Of a DNA stretch of 64,000 bases, positions 35,403 to 43,275 are shown in pieces. A program made the position numbers and the translations under genes. Source of the stretch: Haloferax sp. Q22 (GTDB taxonomy: Archaea > Halobacteriota > Halobacteria > Halobacteriales > Haloferacaceae). The stretch is taken from assembly GCF_001482285.1 (NCBI RefSeq), contig NZ_LOEP01000018.1, positions 110,302-174,301 of the forward strand. The letters are read 5' to 3'. Numbering within the stretch: position 1 is the stretch's first letter; each line of letters begins with the position of its first letter. The notes beneath the pieces are model-generated. The model was not told the origin of the DNA, did not search any database, and saw only the letters and a program-made list of their open reading frames with translations.

Positions 35403-35884
35403 GTCTGCCACATCGCTGTAAAGAGAATGCCGGAGTCGGAGGTCGTTTGACCGGCAATGCGCGATGCGGCGGGACACGTGGAGTCCATACAAGATTACAT
35501 TAGGACAGGAGTATTAAACGTTGTGTGGGATACGACCGCATGGAACATAGATTTCTCTGACCCTATTATAAAAGGGGCTGACGATTCTTCGGATATAGGT
35601 TGAAATTTCGAAGATACGGTGGTACAAGTTCGTGAATATGGTGATTATTCACGATGGTCTTGTGATTCGGTACACCGTGACGAGGGGACGAACGTCCCGG
35701 CGCGGTCGGGGTCAAGGGCGTCCGTCACTCGCGGGTGTCGTCACGTGTTCTGGTGTCCGTCTCGGTCCGCCGGCGATGCGAAGAATACTCACGCACATGT
35801 ATACATCACCGAACTGGTTTGCGATACATCGACACGCCCGTGCTATCTCGCAACCCTTTTGTCGTCGCCGCAACCACGCTTGAT
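35403..35884. other. About 480-bp intergenic region upstream of guaB
   Basis: I see no credible protein gene. It is more AT-rich than its surroundings and contains TATA-like CTATTATAAAAG (about 35563-35574), an inverted repeat GTGAATA-N7-TATTCAC at 35632-35652 and a tight palindrome GGGACG-AA-CGTCCC at 35685-35698. These could mark a small RNA or regulatory elements. The guaB promoter proper (ACCCTTTTGTCG, about 35852-35863) lies about 27 bp before its ATG. Confidence 0.35.
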
Positions 35885-37381
35885 ATGGCGAACGACGTTC
35901 CTGACCGAGAACCCTTCACCGAGAAGCTACGGGTGCCCGAATCCCTCACATTCGACGACGTGCTGCTCCGCCCGATGGAGAGCCGGGTCGAACCCGACGA
36001 CGCCGACGTGTCGACGCGCGTCTCGAAGAACGTCGAACTCAACATTCCCATCCTCTCCGCGGCGATGGACACCGTCACCGAGAGCGGGATGGCTATCGGG
36101 ATGGCCCGCGAGGGCGGTCTCGGCGTGCTCCACCGCAACATGAACGCCGAGCAGATGGTCCGCGAAATCGAGCGCGTCAAGCGCGCCGACGAGCTCGTCA
36201 TCCGCCGCGAGGACGTGGTCACGGCCAACCCCGGCCAGACCATCAGCGAGGTCGACGAGATGATGGAGCGCGCCGGCGTCTCCGGTGCGCCCGTCGTCGA
36301 CGACGACGACGTGGTCCTCGGCATCATCTCCGGCACCGACATCCGTCCCTACCTCGAAGTCGGCGAGTCCGACGAGGTCGGCGAGGCCATGACTGACGAG
36401 GTCATCACGGCCGAGCGCAACGTGACCGCCCGCGACGCGCTCGAACTCATGTACGACCACAAGATAGAGCGCGTCCCCATCGTCGACGACGACAGCCGCC
36501 TCGTCGGCCTCGTCACGATGCAGGGCATCCTCCAGCGCCGCGAACACGAGAACGCCGCCCGCGACGACGACGGCCGCCTCGTCTGCGGCGTCGCCGTCGG
36601 TCCGTTCGACGACGAGCGCGCACAGATGGCCGACGACGCCGGCGTCGACGTCATCTTCATCGACTGCGCCCACGCGCACAACCTCAACGTCATCGACACC
36701 GCCCGCGACATCAAGGAGTCCGTCGAGGCGGACGTCGTCGTCGGGAACGTCGGCACGCGCGAGGCCGCGGCCGAACTCGTCGACTTCGCGGACGGCATCA
36801 AGGTCGGCATCGGCCCCGGTTCCATCTGTACGACCCGCGTCGTCTCCGGTTCCGGCATGCCTCAGATTTCGGCCGTCGCGGAGGTCGCCGACGTCGCCGC
36901 CGAGTACGATATCCCGGTTATCGCCGACGGTGGCATCCGCTACTCCGGCGACGCCATCAAGGCAGTCGCCGCCGGTGCCGACGCCGTCATGCTCGGCTCC
37001 TACTTCGCCGGTACCGACGAGGCCCCCGGCCGCGTCATCACGATGAACGGCAAGAAGTACAAGCAGTACCGCGGCATGGGCTCCGTCGGCGCGATGCAGT
37101 CCGGCGGTGCCGACCGCTACCTCAAGGAGGACAACGAGGACGAGGAGTACGTCCCCGAGGGCGTCGAGGCCGCGACGCCGTACAAGGGCTCGCTCGCGTC
37201 CGAGCTTCACCAGCTCGTCGGTGGCATGCAGTCCGGCATGGGCTACGTCGGCGCCGAGACCATCCCCGAGGTCAAAGAGCGCGCCCGCTTCGTCCGCGTC
37301 TCCGCCGCCGGCCAGACCGAGGGGCACCCCCACGACGTGATGATTACCGACGAAGCGCCGAACTACAGCCCGAGCGAGTAA
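35885..37381 (+). CDS. guaB: IMP dehydrogenase
   Basis: IMPDH oxidises IMP to XMP, the committed step of guanine nucleotide synthesis. The 498-residue length is standard. The barrel begins ESLTFDDVLLRPMESRV; the Bateman domain with two CBS motifs occupies about residues 95-215; the catalytic loop is GPGSICTTRVVSG with its Cys, the IMP site includes VIADGGIRYSGD and GSYFAGTDEAPG, and the flap has the MGSVGAMQSG segment. Start ATG at 35885 gives the canonical N-terminus; longer in-frame readings are not supported. Confidence 0.97.
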   Translation: MANDVPDREPFTEKLRVPESLTFDDVLLRPMESRVEPDDADVSTRVSKNVELNIPILSAAMDTVTESGMAIGMAREGGLGVLHRNMNAEQMVREIERVKRADELVIRREDVVTANPGQTISEVDEMMERAGVSGAPVVDDDDVVLGIISGTDIRPYLEVGESDEVGEAMTDEVITAERNVTARDALELMYDHKIERVPIVDDDSRLVGLVTMQGILQRREHENAARDDDGRLVCGVAVGPFDDERAQMADDAGVDVIFIDCAHAHNLNVIDTARDIKESVEADVVVGNVGTREAAAELVDFADGIKVGIGPGSICTTRVVSGSGMPQISAVAEVADVAAEYDIPVIADGGIRYSGDAIKAVAAGADAVMLGSYFAGTDEAPGRVITMNGKKYKQYRGMGSVGAMQSGGADRYLKEDNEDEEYVPEGVEAATPYKGSLASELHQLVGGMQSGMGYVGAETIPEVKERARFVRVSAAGQTEGHPHDVMITDEAPNYSPSE

Positions 37382-37584
37382 CGCGTTCTCCGGTCTGTTC
37401 CGGTTCTCCCGTCTCGTTCGGTTCTTCGGCGCTCCCGCCTCTTCCGCTTCTTCGGCCCCGCTCACTTCTCTCGGCGCTCTCGTCATCCACACCGAATCAG
37501 CGGTCTGACGGTTCGTTACCCGGTTGCACGCGGGACGAGAACATGGGATAATTAATACGGATGTATGTCGTGCATCTACAAGCG
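37382..37584 (+). promoter_or_regulatory. guaB-TrmB intergenic region with TATA box
   Basis: After a GC/T-rich stretch the TATA-like ATAATTAAT at 37549-37557 lies about 28 bp before the second in-frame ATG (37585). The first in-frame ATG at 37561 is only 4 bp from the TATA box and cannot lie on the transcript, which fixes the regulator's start at 37585. Confidence 0.55.
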
Positions 37585-38673
37585 ATGGATACCGCGGAGC
37601 TACGGACCGCACTTCGGAACGCTGGGTTGTCACAGTATCAGGCGGAGGCCTACGTCGCGCTTCTGCAGCTCGGAGCGGCGAGCGCGACCGAACTCGCCGA
37701 CGCCTGTGCCGTCCCGACCGCCCGTATCTACGATGTTCTCCGCGACCTCGAAGCGAAGGGCTACATCGAGACCTACGAACAGGACAGTCTCCACGCGCGA
37801 GCGTGCGACCCCCGGTCAGTGATGGAGGACCTCAAGAGCCGCGCCGTCCAACTCGACGAGGCGGCAGAAGAAATCGAGACGCGCTGGCAACAGCCAGCGG
37901 TGGACCGGCACATGCTGAGCATCGTCAAGCGCTTCGAGACGGTGTTCAAGCGGGCCGAAGAGATGATACGAGAGGCGGACGGAGAGGTGCAACTGTCCGT
38001 CACCCCCGAGCAGTTCGACGAGCTCAAGCCGGCGCTCTCGGAGGCGTACGAGAACGGCGCGCTGGTGAAGGTCGTGTTGCACCCCGAGCGGACCGACGAG
38101 CTCGAACCGCTCGCAGAACAGGAGTACGACGGGGTCGCCACGGAGGTCAGACACCGCACCCTCCCGACGCCGTTCGTCGCTATCGTCGACCGGACGGGCG
38201 CGTGTTTCGCGCCGCACGACAGCTCGGTGAACCAGTACGGCGTCCTCGTCGACGACTACACGCTGGCGTACGTCTTCCACTGGTACTTCCAGACGGCGCT
38301 GTGGGAGGTCTGGGAAGTCGTCTACGACGCACAGACGGACGAACCCCCGTTCGTGTACTCCGACATCAGACACTTCGTGCAGGACACGGAGCCGCTCATC
38401 CGCGACGGGAAGCGTATCATCACCCACATCAAAGGCTACGAGACCGACGAACGCGACCCCATAGAGTTCACCGGCGAAGTGACCGACGTGTACTACACGG
38501 CGGTCTCCGCGCCGACAGACACGTTGTCGTTTTCCGAACTCGCGGGGCAGGTCTGTCTGACCGTCGAGACCGACGAGGGAACCTACACCGTCGGCGGGTG
38601 GGGCGCGGTCTTGGAGGACGTCGAGGCGAACCGAATCACCGTCGAAGAGATCTCAGAGACATCTGACAGGTGA
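37585..38673 (+). CDS. TrmB family transcriptional regulator
   Basis: The 362-residue protein has an N-terminal winged HTH (GLSQYQAEAYVALLQLGAA, VPTARIYDVLRDLEAKGYIE), a coiled dimerisation helix and a C-terminal TrmB sugar-binding-type domain with RHTLPTPFVAIVDR-like sequence and a final beta domain (GEVTDVYYTAVSAPTD). TrmB proteins respond to sugars and control central carbon metabolism. Paralogs are common in haloarchaea, and this need not be the global TrmB. It neighbours a HalX regulator but is separated by a 153-bp promoter region. Confidence 0.88.
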   Translation: MDTAELRTALRNAGLSQYQAEAYVALLQLGAASATELADACAVPTARIYDVLRDLEAKGYIETYEQDSLHARACDPRSVMEDLKSRAVQLDEAAEEIETRWQQPAVDRHMLSIVKRFETVFKRAEEMIREADGEVQLSVTPEQFDELKPALSEAYENGALVKVVLHPERTDELEPLAEQEYDGVATEVRHRTLPTPFVAIVDRTGACFAPHDSSVNQYGVLVDDYTLAYVFHWYFQTALWEVWEVVYDAQTDEPPFVYSDIRHFVQDTEPLIRDGKRIITHIKGYETDERDPIEFTGEVTDVYYTAVSAPTDTLSFSELAGQVCLTVETDEGTYTVGGWGAVLEDVEANRITVEEISETSDR

Positions 38674-38721
38674 AATCTGTTCGATTCGCCGGAATGTATA
38701 ACAACTCCGGGGGGCAATTAG

Positions 38722-38774
38722 TGCGCACAAGCGCAGTTTCGGACGGCGTTAGACAAGAGGTATTTTGATATACC
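38722..38774 (+). promoter_or_regulatory. Promoter region of halX-type gene with two inverted repeats
   Basis: TGCGC-ACAA-GCGCA (38722-38735) and GGTAT-TTTGAT-ATACC (38759-38774) lie upstream of the response regulator. The second overlaps a TATA-like TATTTTGATATA, leaving about 50 nt to the ATG at 38827. They are candidate regulatory sites. Confidence 0.35.
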
Positions 38775-38826
38775 ACTGCACGACATTGAGTTTCGTGAGC
38801 GTCCCCGGAACACCCCTACACTACCA

Positions 38827-39417
38827 ATGAGCGCAGAACAGCCACTGGTGCTCATCGTTGAAGATGAGCCTGACCTCGCCGATCTGTACGCAACCTGGCT
38901 TAGGAACGACTACAGCGTTCGTGTCGCCTACGGCGGCCGCGAGGCGCTGGATAAGCTCGACGACGAGGTTGACGTTGTTCTCCTCGACCGTCGAATGCCC
39001 GACCTCTCGGGCGACGAAGCGCTCTCGGAGATTCGGGACCGTGGCTTCGAGTGCCGCGTCGCGATGGTGACCGCAGTCGAGCCCGACTTCGACATCATCG
39101 CTATGGGCTTCGACGACTACCTCGTCAAGCCCGTCTCGCGTGAAGCGTTGACTGACACCGTCTCTAACCTCATCCTGCGAAACGCTTACGACGTCGGGAT
39201 TCAGGACCTGTTTTCCCTCGCGTCGAAGAAGGCGCTCTTAGAGTCCGAAAAGGACGAAGCGGCGCTCGAAGAAAACGAGGAGTATCAGCAGCTCACCGCC
39301 CGGTTGACCGAACTCCGGCGCGAGCTCGACGAGACGCTTGGTCAACTCGACGAAACCGAGGGAATCTCCGCAGTCTACCGAGACATCGGCGGCGAAGTCG
39401 ATATCGACAGCTCCTAA
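38827..39417 (+). CDS. HalX-type response regulator
   Basis: The 196-residue protein consists of a receiver domain (residues about 7-120: LVLIVEDEPDLADLY, phosphoacceptor Asp in VVLLDRRMPDLSG, the Thr of MVTAVEP, Lys of YLVKPVSRE) and a C-terminal HalX domain (about 125-196, EENEEYQQLTARLTELRREL coiled region). HalX is an haloarchaeal output module of unknown target. No cognate kinase adjoins. It precedes the DUF7503/CHAT/DUF7504 cluster. Confidence 0.92.
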   Translation: MSAEQPLVLIVEDEPDLADLYATWLRNDYSVRVAYGGREALDKLDDEVDVVLLDRRMPDLSGDEALSEIRDRGFECRVAMVTAVEPDFDIIAMGFDDYLVKPVSREALTDTVSNLILRNAYDVGIQDLFSLASKKALLESEKDEAALEENEEYQQLTARLTELRRELDETLGQLDETEGISAVYRDIGGEVDIDSS

Positions 39418-39522
39418 TCGGGTGTGAGCGTTCCGGACGACGACCCCTTCCATTTCTCTTTCCCGCTTTCGCGCGCCCACAGCGCCGTTTGCGGCGTCGA
39501 CGATTACTTGCGACACGTGTTC

Positions 39523-39534
39523 ACTTAATTAAGT
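39523..39534 (+). promoter_or_regulatory. Perfect 12-bp palindrome ACTTAATTAAGT upstream of the membrane peptide
   Basis: ACTTAATTAAGT is a perfect palindrome 37 bp upstream of the centre of a TATA box (AATTATATTT, 39561-39570). The TATA box is about 30 bp before the small ORF at 39598. The spacing fits an activator or TrmB-like binding site. Confidence 0.4.
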
Positions 39535-39597
39535 TATTTTCATATCAGATATACACGAAAAATTATATTTCGCGCTCGCTCCTTGGGGTAAGTGCAC

Positions 39598-39738
39598 ATG
39601 TCCGACGACAGCAACCAGATGGTCGCGTACCTCCGTCAGAACCCCCGCATGATGGGCGTCCTGTTCACGCTCACGCTCCTGCTCTCACAGGCAGGAAGCG
39701 TGGCAGCCGGCAACACTGGAGTCATCTACGGCCCGTAA
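39598..39738 (+). CDS. 46-residue single-helix membrane peptide (DUF7503-like)
   Basis: The gene encodes MSDDSNQMVAYLRQNPRMMG followed by one hydrophobic helix (VLFTLTLLLSQAGSVAAG) and a short tail ending VIYGP. This matches a family of very small haloarchaeal proteins that I remember as DUF7503, with a conserved NPRMMGVLF core. It may be a membrane peptide or a cleavable precursor (SQAGSVAAG resembles a signal-peptidase site). The stop codon abuts the convergent CHAT gene stop without any gap. A good TATA box lies upstream. Confidence 0.8.
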   Translation: MSDDSNQMVAYLRQNPRMMGVLFTLTLLLSQAGSVAAGNTGVIYGP

Positions 39739-41838
39739 TCACGAGAGGAATTCGCAGTCCCAGTAGACGGTATCGTCGTAGACGACCGGAATCTGTTCTA
39801 ACGCGAGGAAGTTTCGAAGCTCCGCCTCCGTGAGCCTGATGTCGGAGAGACCCTGCGAGGAGAGATAGTATTCGTTCGTCTCGGGTAAGGCGGGAATGAT
39901 AAGCGACCCGGGCCCGCATCGAGACGTTGGATACGAGTTGTACGAGAGACTGTACTCGTCGTCTGACAGCTGTGCGACCTCACAGAGTACCGCCACACCA
40001 CTTTCGGTCTGAACGACCGACAGCCCGCCGTCCCCGACCACGCCGTACTGGTGGGCGATGTCGCTGTCGGTTCGGACCACGTCGAGAGATGCCTGCAGCG
40101 GGAACCCCCCGTTAAGCAGTCGGGCCAGCGTGCGCCCCACGCCGACCGCCTGACTGTTGATGACCTCGCTGAACGTGACGATACCGCCGATAGCGCCGGC
40201 CTCGACGAGCGCAAGCCCCTGGTCGTACGACTGGCAGGCGTTGAGGAAGAACGCCCCCGTCCCGACGTGGTCGAGCGTCTCGGCGTCGACCCTGCCGTCG
40301 TGACACTGGAAACCGTCGTCGTCGATGTGGCCGATGTAGTGGAGGAAATCGGTCGGCTCGGCGAGTATCTCCCGAAGCTCCGCCCGGCTGAGGTCGTAGT
40401 GAGCGTCGATGTCGAACGACAGCCCGTCGCGCGAGCCGTACACCTCGTCGACGATGTTCGTCTCGGCGAGCATCTCCGGGTCGTTACAGACGACCGTGAT
40501 ACCGATGTCTCCCTGCGTCGGCTTGCGCTGAAGCCGGTTCCGGTAGGCGGCGGGCGTGGTCTTGCTCGCGCCAACCGGCGTTCCGTCGCTTATCCACGCC
40601 TGCTCGACCGAGTCGGTCGAACTGGGCTTGACGTACGTCTCGTTCGGGGTCGTCGCGCCCGCGCTCCTGACGATGTCGTCGCGGAGGAAATCGTCGACGA
40701 CGGCGGCTTGCACCTCCGAGTGGGAGACTTCGGTCCCCGTCGGCGTCCTGACGACCGCGAGGTCGTTCGTGATGAACGGCAGGAGTTCGATGTTGTCGGT
40801 CTGCGGCGCGACGTGCGTCGTCAGCTTCCACTCCGGGACGAGGTCGGCGATGTGCTCGTAGGGTATCTCGAAGTACGCCGAGAGCTGTTCGCCGAGCGAC
40901 GCGTCGTACAGCCGCTCGACGTCGATGTCCGTCCGCGACTCGACCGTCTGGCGCTCGTGGAGCGGCACGTCGTAGATGCCCTCCGTCCGAACGACGCAGT
41001 CGAGGAAGAACGTCCGTTTGAGCGCGCGCGCGACCGACTCCTCGAAGCCGTGGGGGCCGTCGAAGTCGTGGACGAACCCGTCGGCGACGAGTCGGGGGGC
41101 GTCACCGGGGACGAGTCTCGCGCCGAGGTAGTACGCCAGCGGCGTCGCCACGAAGATGTGACTCAGCGTCGGCGGAAGTTCGATCCGGACGCCGGTCTCG
41201 GGGACGTGAAGCCCCTCCGGGATATCGAGCTCGTCGCCCAGTTCGAGGAGCGGCGGGTGCCCCCGAAGCGTCGGATACGACCGCTCGACGCTCGTGGTCT
41301 TGAGCGCAGAGCTAAACGCCGAGACGGCTTCCATCACGTCGAGCGGGTCGTCCGTCGTCGTCACCGTCGTCGCGGGGCTCTCGTGCGACGACCGTGCGCC
41401 GACGTACACCGTCTGCGGCTCCTCGAACGAGAGGACGGTTTCGAGCGGCTTCGCGTCGACGGTCAGCGGCCCCTCGACTCGGAGGTACGTCTTGACCGCA
41501 CCGAAGAGCTCGATGCTGTAGGTTGCCGCGTCGAGTTCCTCGTGTCCCTGCTGGTCGACCTGCGCGAGCATCGACCCCGCCTCGTCGCGGACGCAGACCA
41601 CCGTGTTCGCCGCCAGCCCGATACGGTCGGTCTCGATGCGGACCGCCGCGTCCGTCGGGAGCGAGAACCGACGCCGGTCGGCCGGCTCGGGCGCGACAGG
41701 CGACGGCGTGCGAAGCATGAACTGGTGGCGTTCGACGTTGTCCCGAACGACCAACCCCGCGCCTTCCGAAGGGAGCGAAAAGCCGACTTCCAGCGTGGAA
41801 GACGCGTCAGTCCGCTTGCCCTGCCCGGACGATTCCAT
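39739..41838 (-). CDS. CHAT-domain (caspase-like) protease
   Basis: The 699-residue protein ends with a CHAT domain: the catalytic His is in FLHYIGHID (about residue 504) and the nucleophile Cys in FFLNACQSY (about residue 535), both intact, followed by AGAIGGIVTFSEVINSQAV. The first 470 residues are beta-rich and include the segments LSFEEPQTVYVGARS and PTLSHIFVATPLAYYLGARL, possibly a sensor or substrate-binding region. CHAT enzymes are cysteine proteases of clan CD, used in bacterial defence and cell-death systems. Upstream on the same strand is the DUF7504-type gene (50-nt gap) and the 3' end meets the membrane peptide gene. No signal peptide. Confidence 0.85.
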   Translation of the reverse strand: MESSGQGKRTDASSTLEVGFSLPSEGAGLVVRDNVERHQFMLRTPSPVAPEPADRRRFSLPTDAAVRIETDRIGLAANTVVCVRDEAGSMLAQVDQQGHEELDAATYSIELFGAVKTYLRVEGPLTVDAKPLETVLSFEEPQTVYVGARSSHESPATTVTTTDDPLDVMEAVSAFSSALKTTSVERSYPTLRGHPPLLELGDELDIPEGLHVPETGVRIELPPTLSHIFVATPLAYYLGARLVPGDAPRLVADGFVHDFDGPHGFEESVARALKRTFFLDCVVRTEGIYDVPLHERQTVESRTDIDVERLYDASLGEQLSAYFEIPYEHIADLVPEWKLTTHVAPQTDNIELLPFITNDLAVVRTPTGTEVSHSEVQAAVVDDFLRDDIVRSAGATTPNETYVKPSSTDSVEQAWISDGTPVGASKTTPAAYRNRLQRKPTQGDIGITVVCNDPEMLAETNIVDEVYGSRDGLSFDIDAHYDLSRAELREILAEPTDFLHYIGHIDDDGFQCHDGRVDAETLDHVGTGAFFLNACQSYDQGLALVEAGAIGGIVTFSEVINSQAVGVGRTLARLLNGGFPLQASLDVVRTDSDIAHQYGVVGDGGLSVVQTESGVAVLCEVAQLSDDEYSLSYNSYPTSRCGPGSLIIPALPETNEYYLSSQGLSDIRLTEAELRNFLALEQIPVVYDDTVYWDCEFLS

Positions 41839-41888
41839 TGAGTCTATGTGACACGATTAGGGTAAAAAACGTATTGGTCGTGAGAAAT

Positions 41889-42611
41889 TCACGGTTCCAA
41901 CGGGAACCAGCCGGACGAGACCTCTTTTCGCCGAAGGTGCCAACGTTGGCGAGCCTCCGCACCCTCGACGTCGAGTTCGACGACGGCGTCGAACAGCGGT
42001 TCGAGCATCCGGTTTATCTCGTCCTCGCGGTCGCCGGGAGACCAGACGTGGACCATCCCGTTTCGCGCGCGGACGTGAGACGTCATGACGTGGAGAAACC
42101 GAAACACGTGGTCCCGCTCGTACCGCGAGAGGAGCGACGGCAGACAGTCGAACGCGACGCGGAGTTCGGCCGGAGAGAGCCCCCCGGCGAGGCTGTCGAA
42201 CTCGGTCACGTCGGTCGCGAGTTCCGCGCCGAGTTGGCCGAGGCCACCGCTCACCCGGCGTTCGCAGGTCTCGACCGCAGTCGGGACGACAGCCGACGGT
42301 GACGACGACGACGACGCCGTTGCGCTCCGTTCGAGCGTCGAGTACCGCACCACGCGGGTCCACTCCTTCGAGCGTTGGATATCGGCGTCGAGACGGGTAT
42401 CGAGCGGCGTCGAGTCGTTGAGAACTAACAGGCGGCGTCGCGGCTCGTCGGGAGCGCCGAGCATCTGCTTGGACGCGCGCGAGTAGAGTTCCGTCGGAAC
42501 CGACCCGACGACGAGGAGCGCGCTCCCTCGTCGCTTGAGGTCGTCCAGCCCGAGTTGGAACGTGGACGTGTCCTCCGTCACGGCGATGTCCGTGTCACCT
42601 CCCGAAACCAT
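41889..42611 (-). CDS. Degenerate RecA/KaiC-like protein (DUF7504-like)
   Basis: The 240-residue protein has a RecA/KaiC-like core but its P-loop is lost: the position after GSALLVVGSVPTELYSRASK contains no GKT/S. Later segments ELRVAFDCLPSLLSRYERD and VFRFLHVMTSHVRARNGMVH, then LFDAVVELD, follow the KaiC pattern of haloarchaeal HTR-like proteins (DUF7504 as I remember). It is probably a non-catalytic regulator or scaffold. A Ser-rich stretch (ATASSSSSPSA) is in the middle. It is the first gene of the operon with the CHAT protease. Confidence 0.75.
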   Translation of the reverse strand: MVSGGDTDIAVTEDTSTFQLGLDDLKRRGSALLVVGSVPTELYSRASKQMLGAPDEPRRRLLVLNDSTPLDTRLDADIQRSKEWTRVVRYSTLERSATASSSSSPSAVVPTAVETCERRVSGGLGQLGAELATDVTEFDSLAGGLSPAELRVAFDCLPSLLSRYERDHVFRFLHVMTSHVRARNGMVHVWSPGDREDEINRMLEPLFDAVVELDVEGAEARQRWHLRRKEVSSGWFPLEP

Positions 42612-42643
42612 TCGTGTTGCACGAGGAAACCATATTTAATAAT
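42612..42643 (-). promoter_or_regulatory. Promoter of the DUF7504/CHAT operon with palindrome
   Basis: On the minus strand a TATA box ATTATTAAATAT (42632-42643) lies 26 bp before the ATG at 42611. Between them, immediately adjoining the start codon, is a perfect inverted repeat TCGTG-TTG-CACGA (42612-42624). A protein bound there would block the initiation site, so the operon is probably kept repressed. Confidence 0.5.
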
Positions 42644-42750
42644 ACTTTGCGTGTTGGTCTCTCGAAATGTGCCACCAAGTGTCATGATCGATGGTGCACT
42701 CTGAGCAGGGCGTCTTCGGTCGCCTCGGCCACCTGGGACGGCCGAGTCGA

Positions 42751-43176
42751 CTACCCCGTCGCCCGGACAGTCAGCACGGGAACCGACGCGGTCCGGACAA
42801 CGCGCTCGGTGACGCTCCCGAGGAGCACGCGCTCGACACCCGTCCGGCCGTGGGTCGCCATCGCGATGACTTCCGCGCCGTGTTCCGCCGCGTAGTCGAG
42901 GATGGTTTCGTGGGGCGCGCCCCGCCGCACGGCACCGACCGTCTTGATGCCGCGGCTCTCGCCGCGTTCGACGACCTCATCCACGACGCGTCGGCCCTCC
43001 TGCTCCAGCGTTTCGAGGACTGTCCCGCCGATGATTCCCGCGTTATCCCGCGTCGTGTTCACGACGAACAGTACGTGTACCGTCGCGTCGTACCGCTCCG
43101 CGAGGTCGAACACGTGCGGTATCGCCTGTTCGGCCGCCGGACTCCCATCGACGGGGAGCAGGATTTCGTCGTACAT
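42751..43176 (-). CDS. Universal stress protein (UspA family)
   Basis: The 141-residue Usp domain has the N-terminal ILLPVDGSPAAEQAI with the ATP-binding aspartate, GAPHETILDYA, and the phosphate loop MATHGRTGVERVLLGS followed by VTERVVRTASVPVLTV. Such proteins bind ATP and respond to stress; single-domain Usp proteins are numerous in haloarchaea. An imperfect palindrome (GTGTGA-ATGC-TTC-GCAT-AC-TCACAC, 43200-43224) lies 24-48 bp upstream and may be regulatory. Confidence 0.9.
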   Translation of the reverse strand: MYDEILLPVDGSPAAEQAIPHVFDLAERYDATVHVLFVVNTTRDNAGIIGGTVLETLEQEGRRVVDEVVERGESRGIKTVGAVRRGAPHETILDYAAEHGAEVIAMATHGRTGVERVLLGSVTERVVRTASVPVLTVRATG

Positions 43177-43241
43177 CGTTGGATGTACGCACCCTGACTG
43201 TGTGAATGCTTCGCATACTCACACGTGCGCGTCGGTCGGTG

Positions 43242-43255
43242 AAAAAACGAAAAAA
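43242..43255 (-). terminator. T-rich terminator of the aminotransferase operon
   Basis: On the minus strand TTTTTTCGTTTTTT follows the aminotransferase stop by about 20 nt. U-tracts of this kind are the main determinant of archaeal transcription termination. Confidence 0.6.
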
Positions 43256-43275
43256 CGGGTGCGAACCGGGTCAGA

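Noticed and set aside
35619..36143. Plus-strand frame upstream and across the start of guaB
   Set aside because: It overlaps guaB in another frame and shows Ser/Arg/Thr-rich shadow composition.
40051..41841. A 596-codon plus-strand frame opposite the CHAT gene
   Set aside because: The opposite strand encodes an intact CHAT active site; the plus frame is compositionally an antisense shadow.
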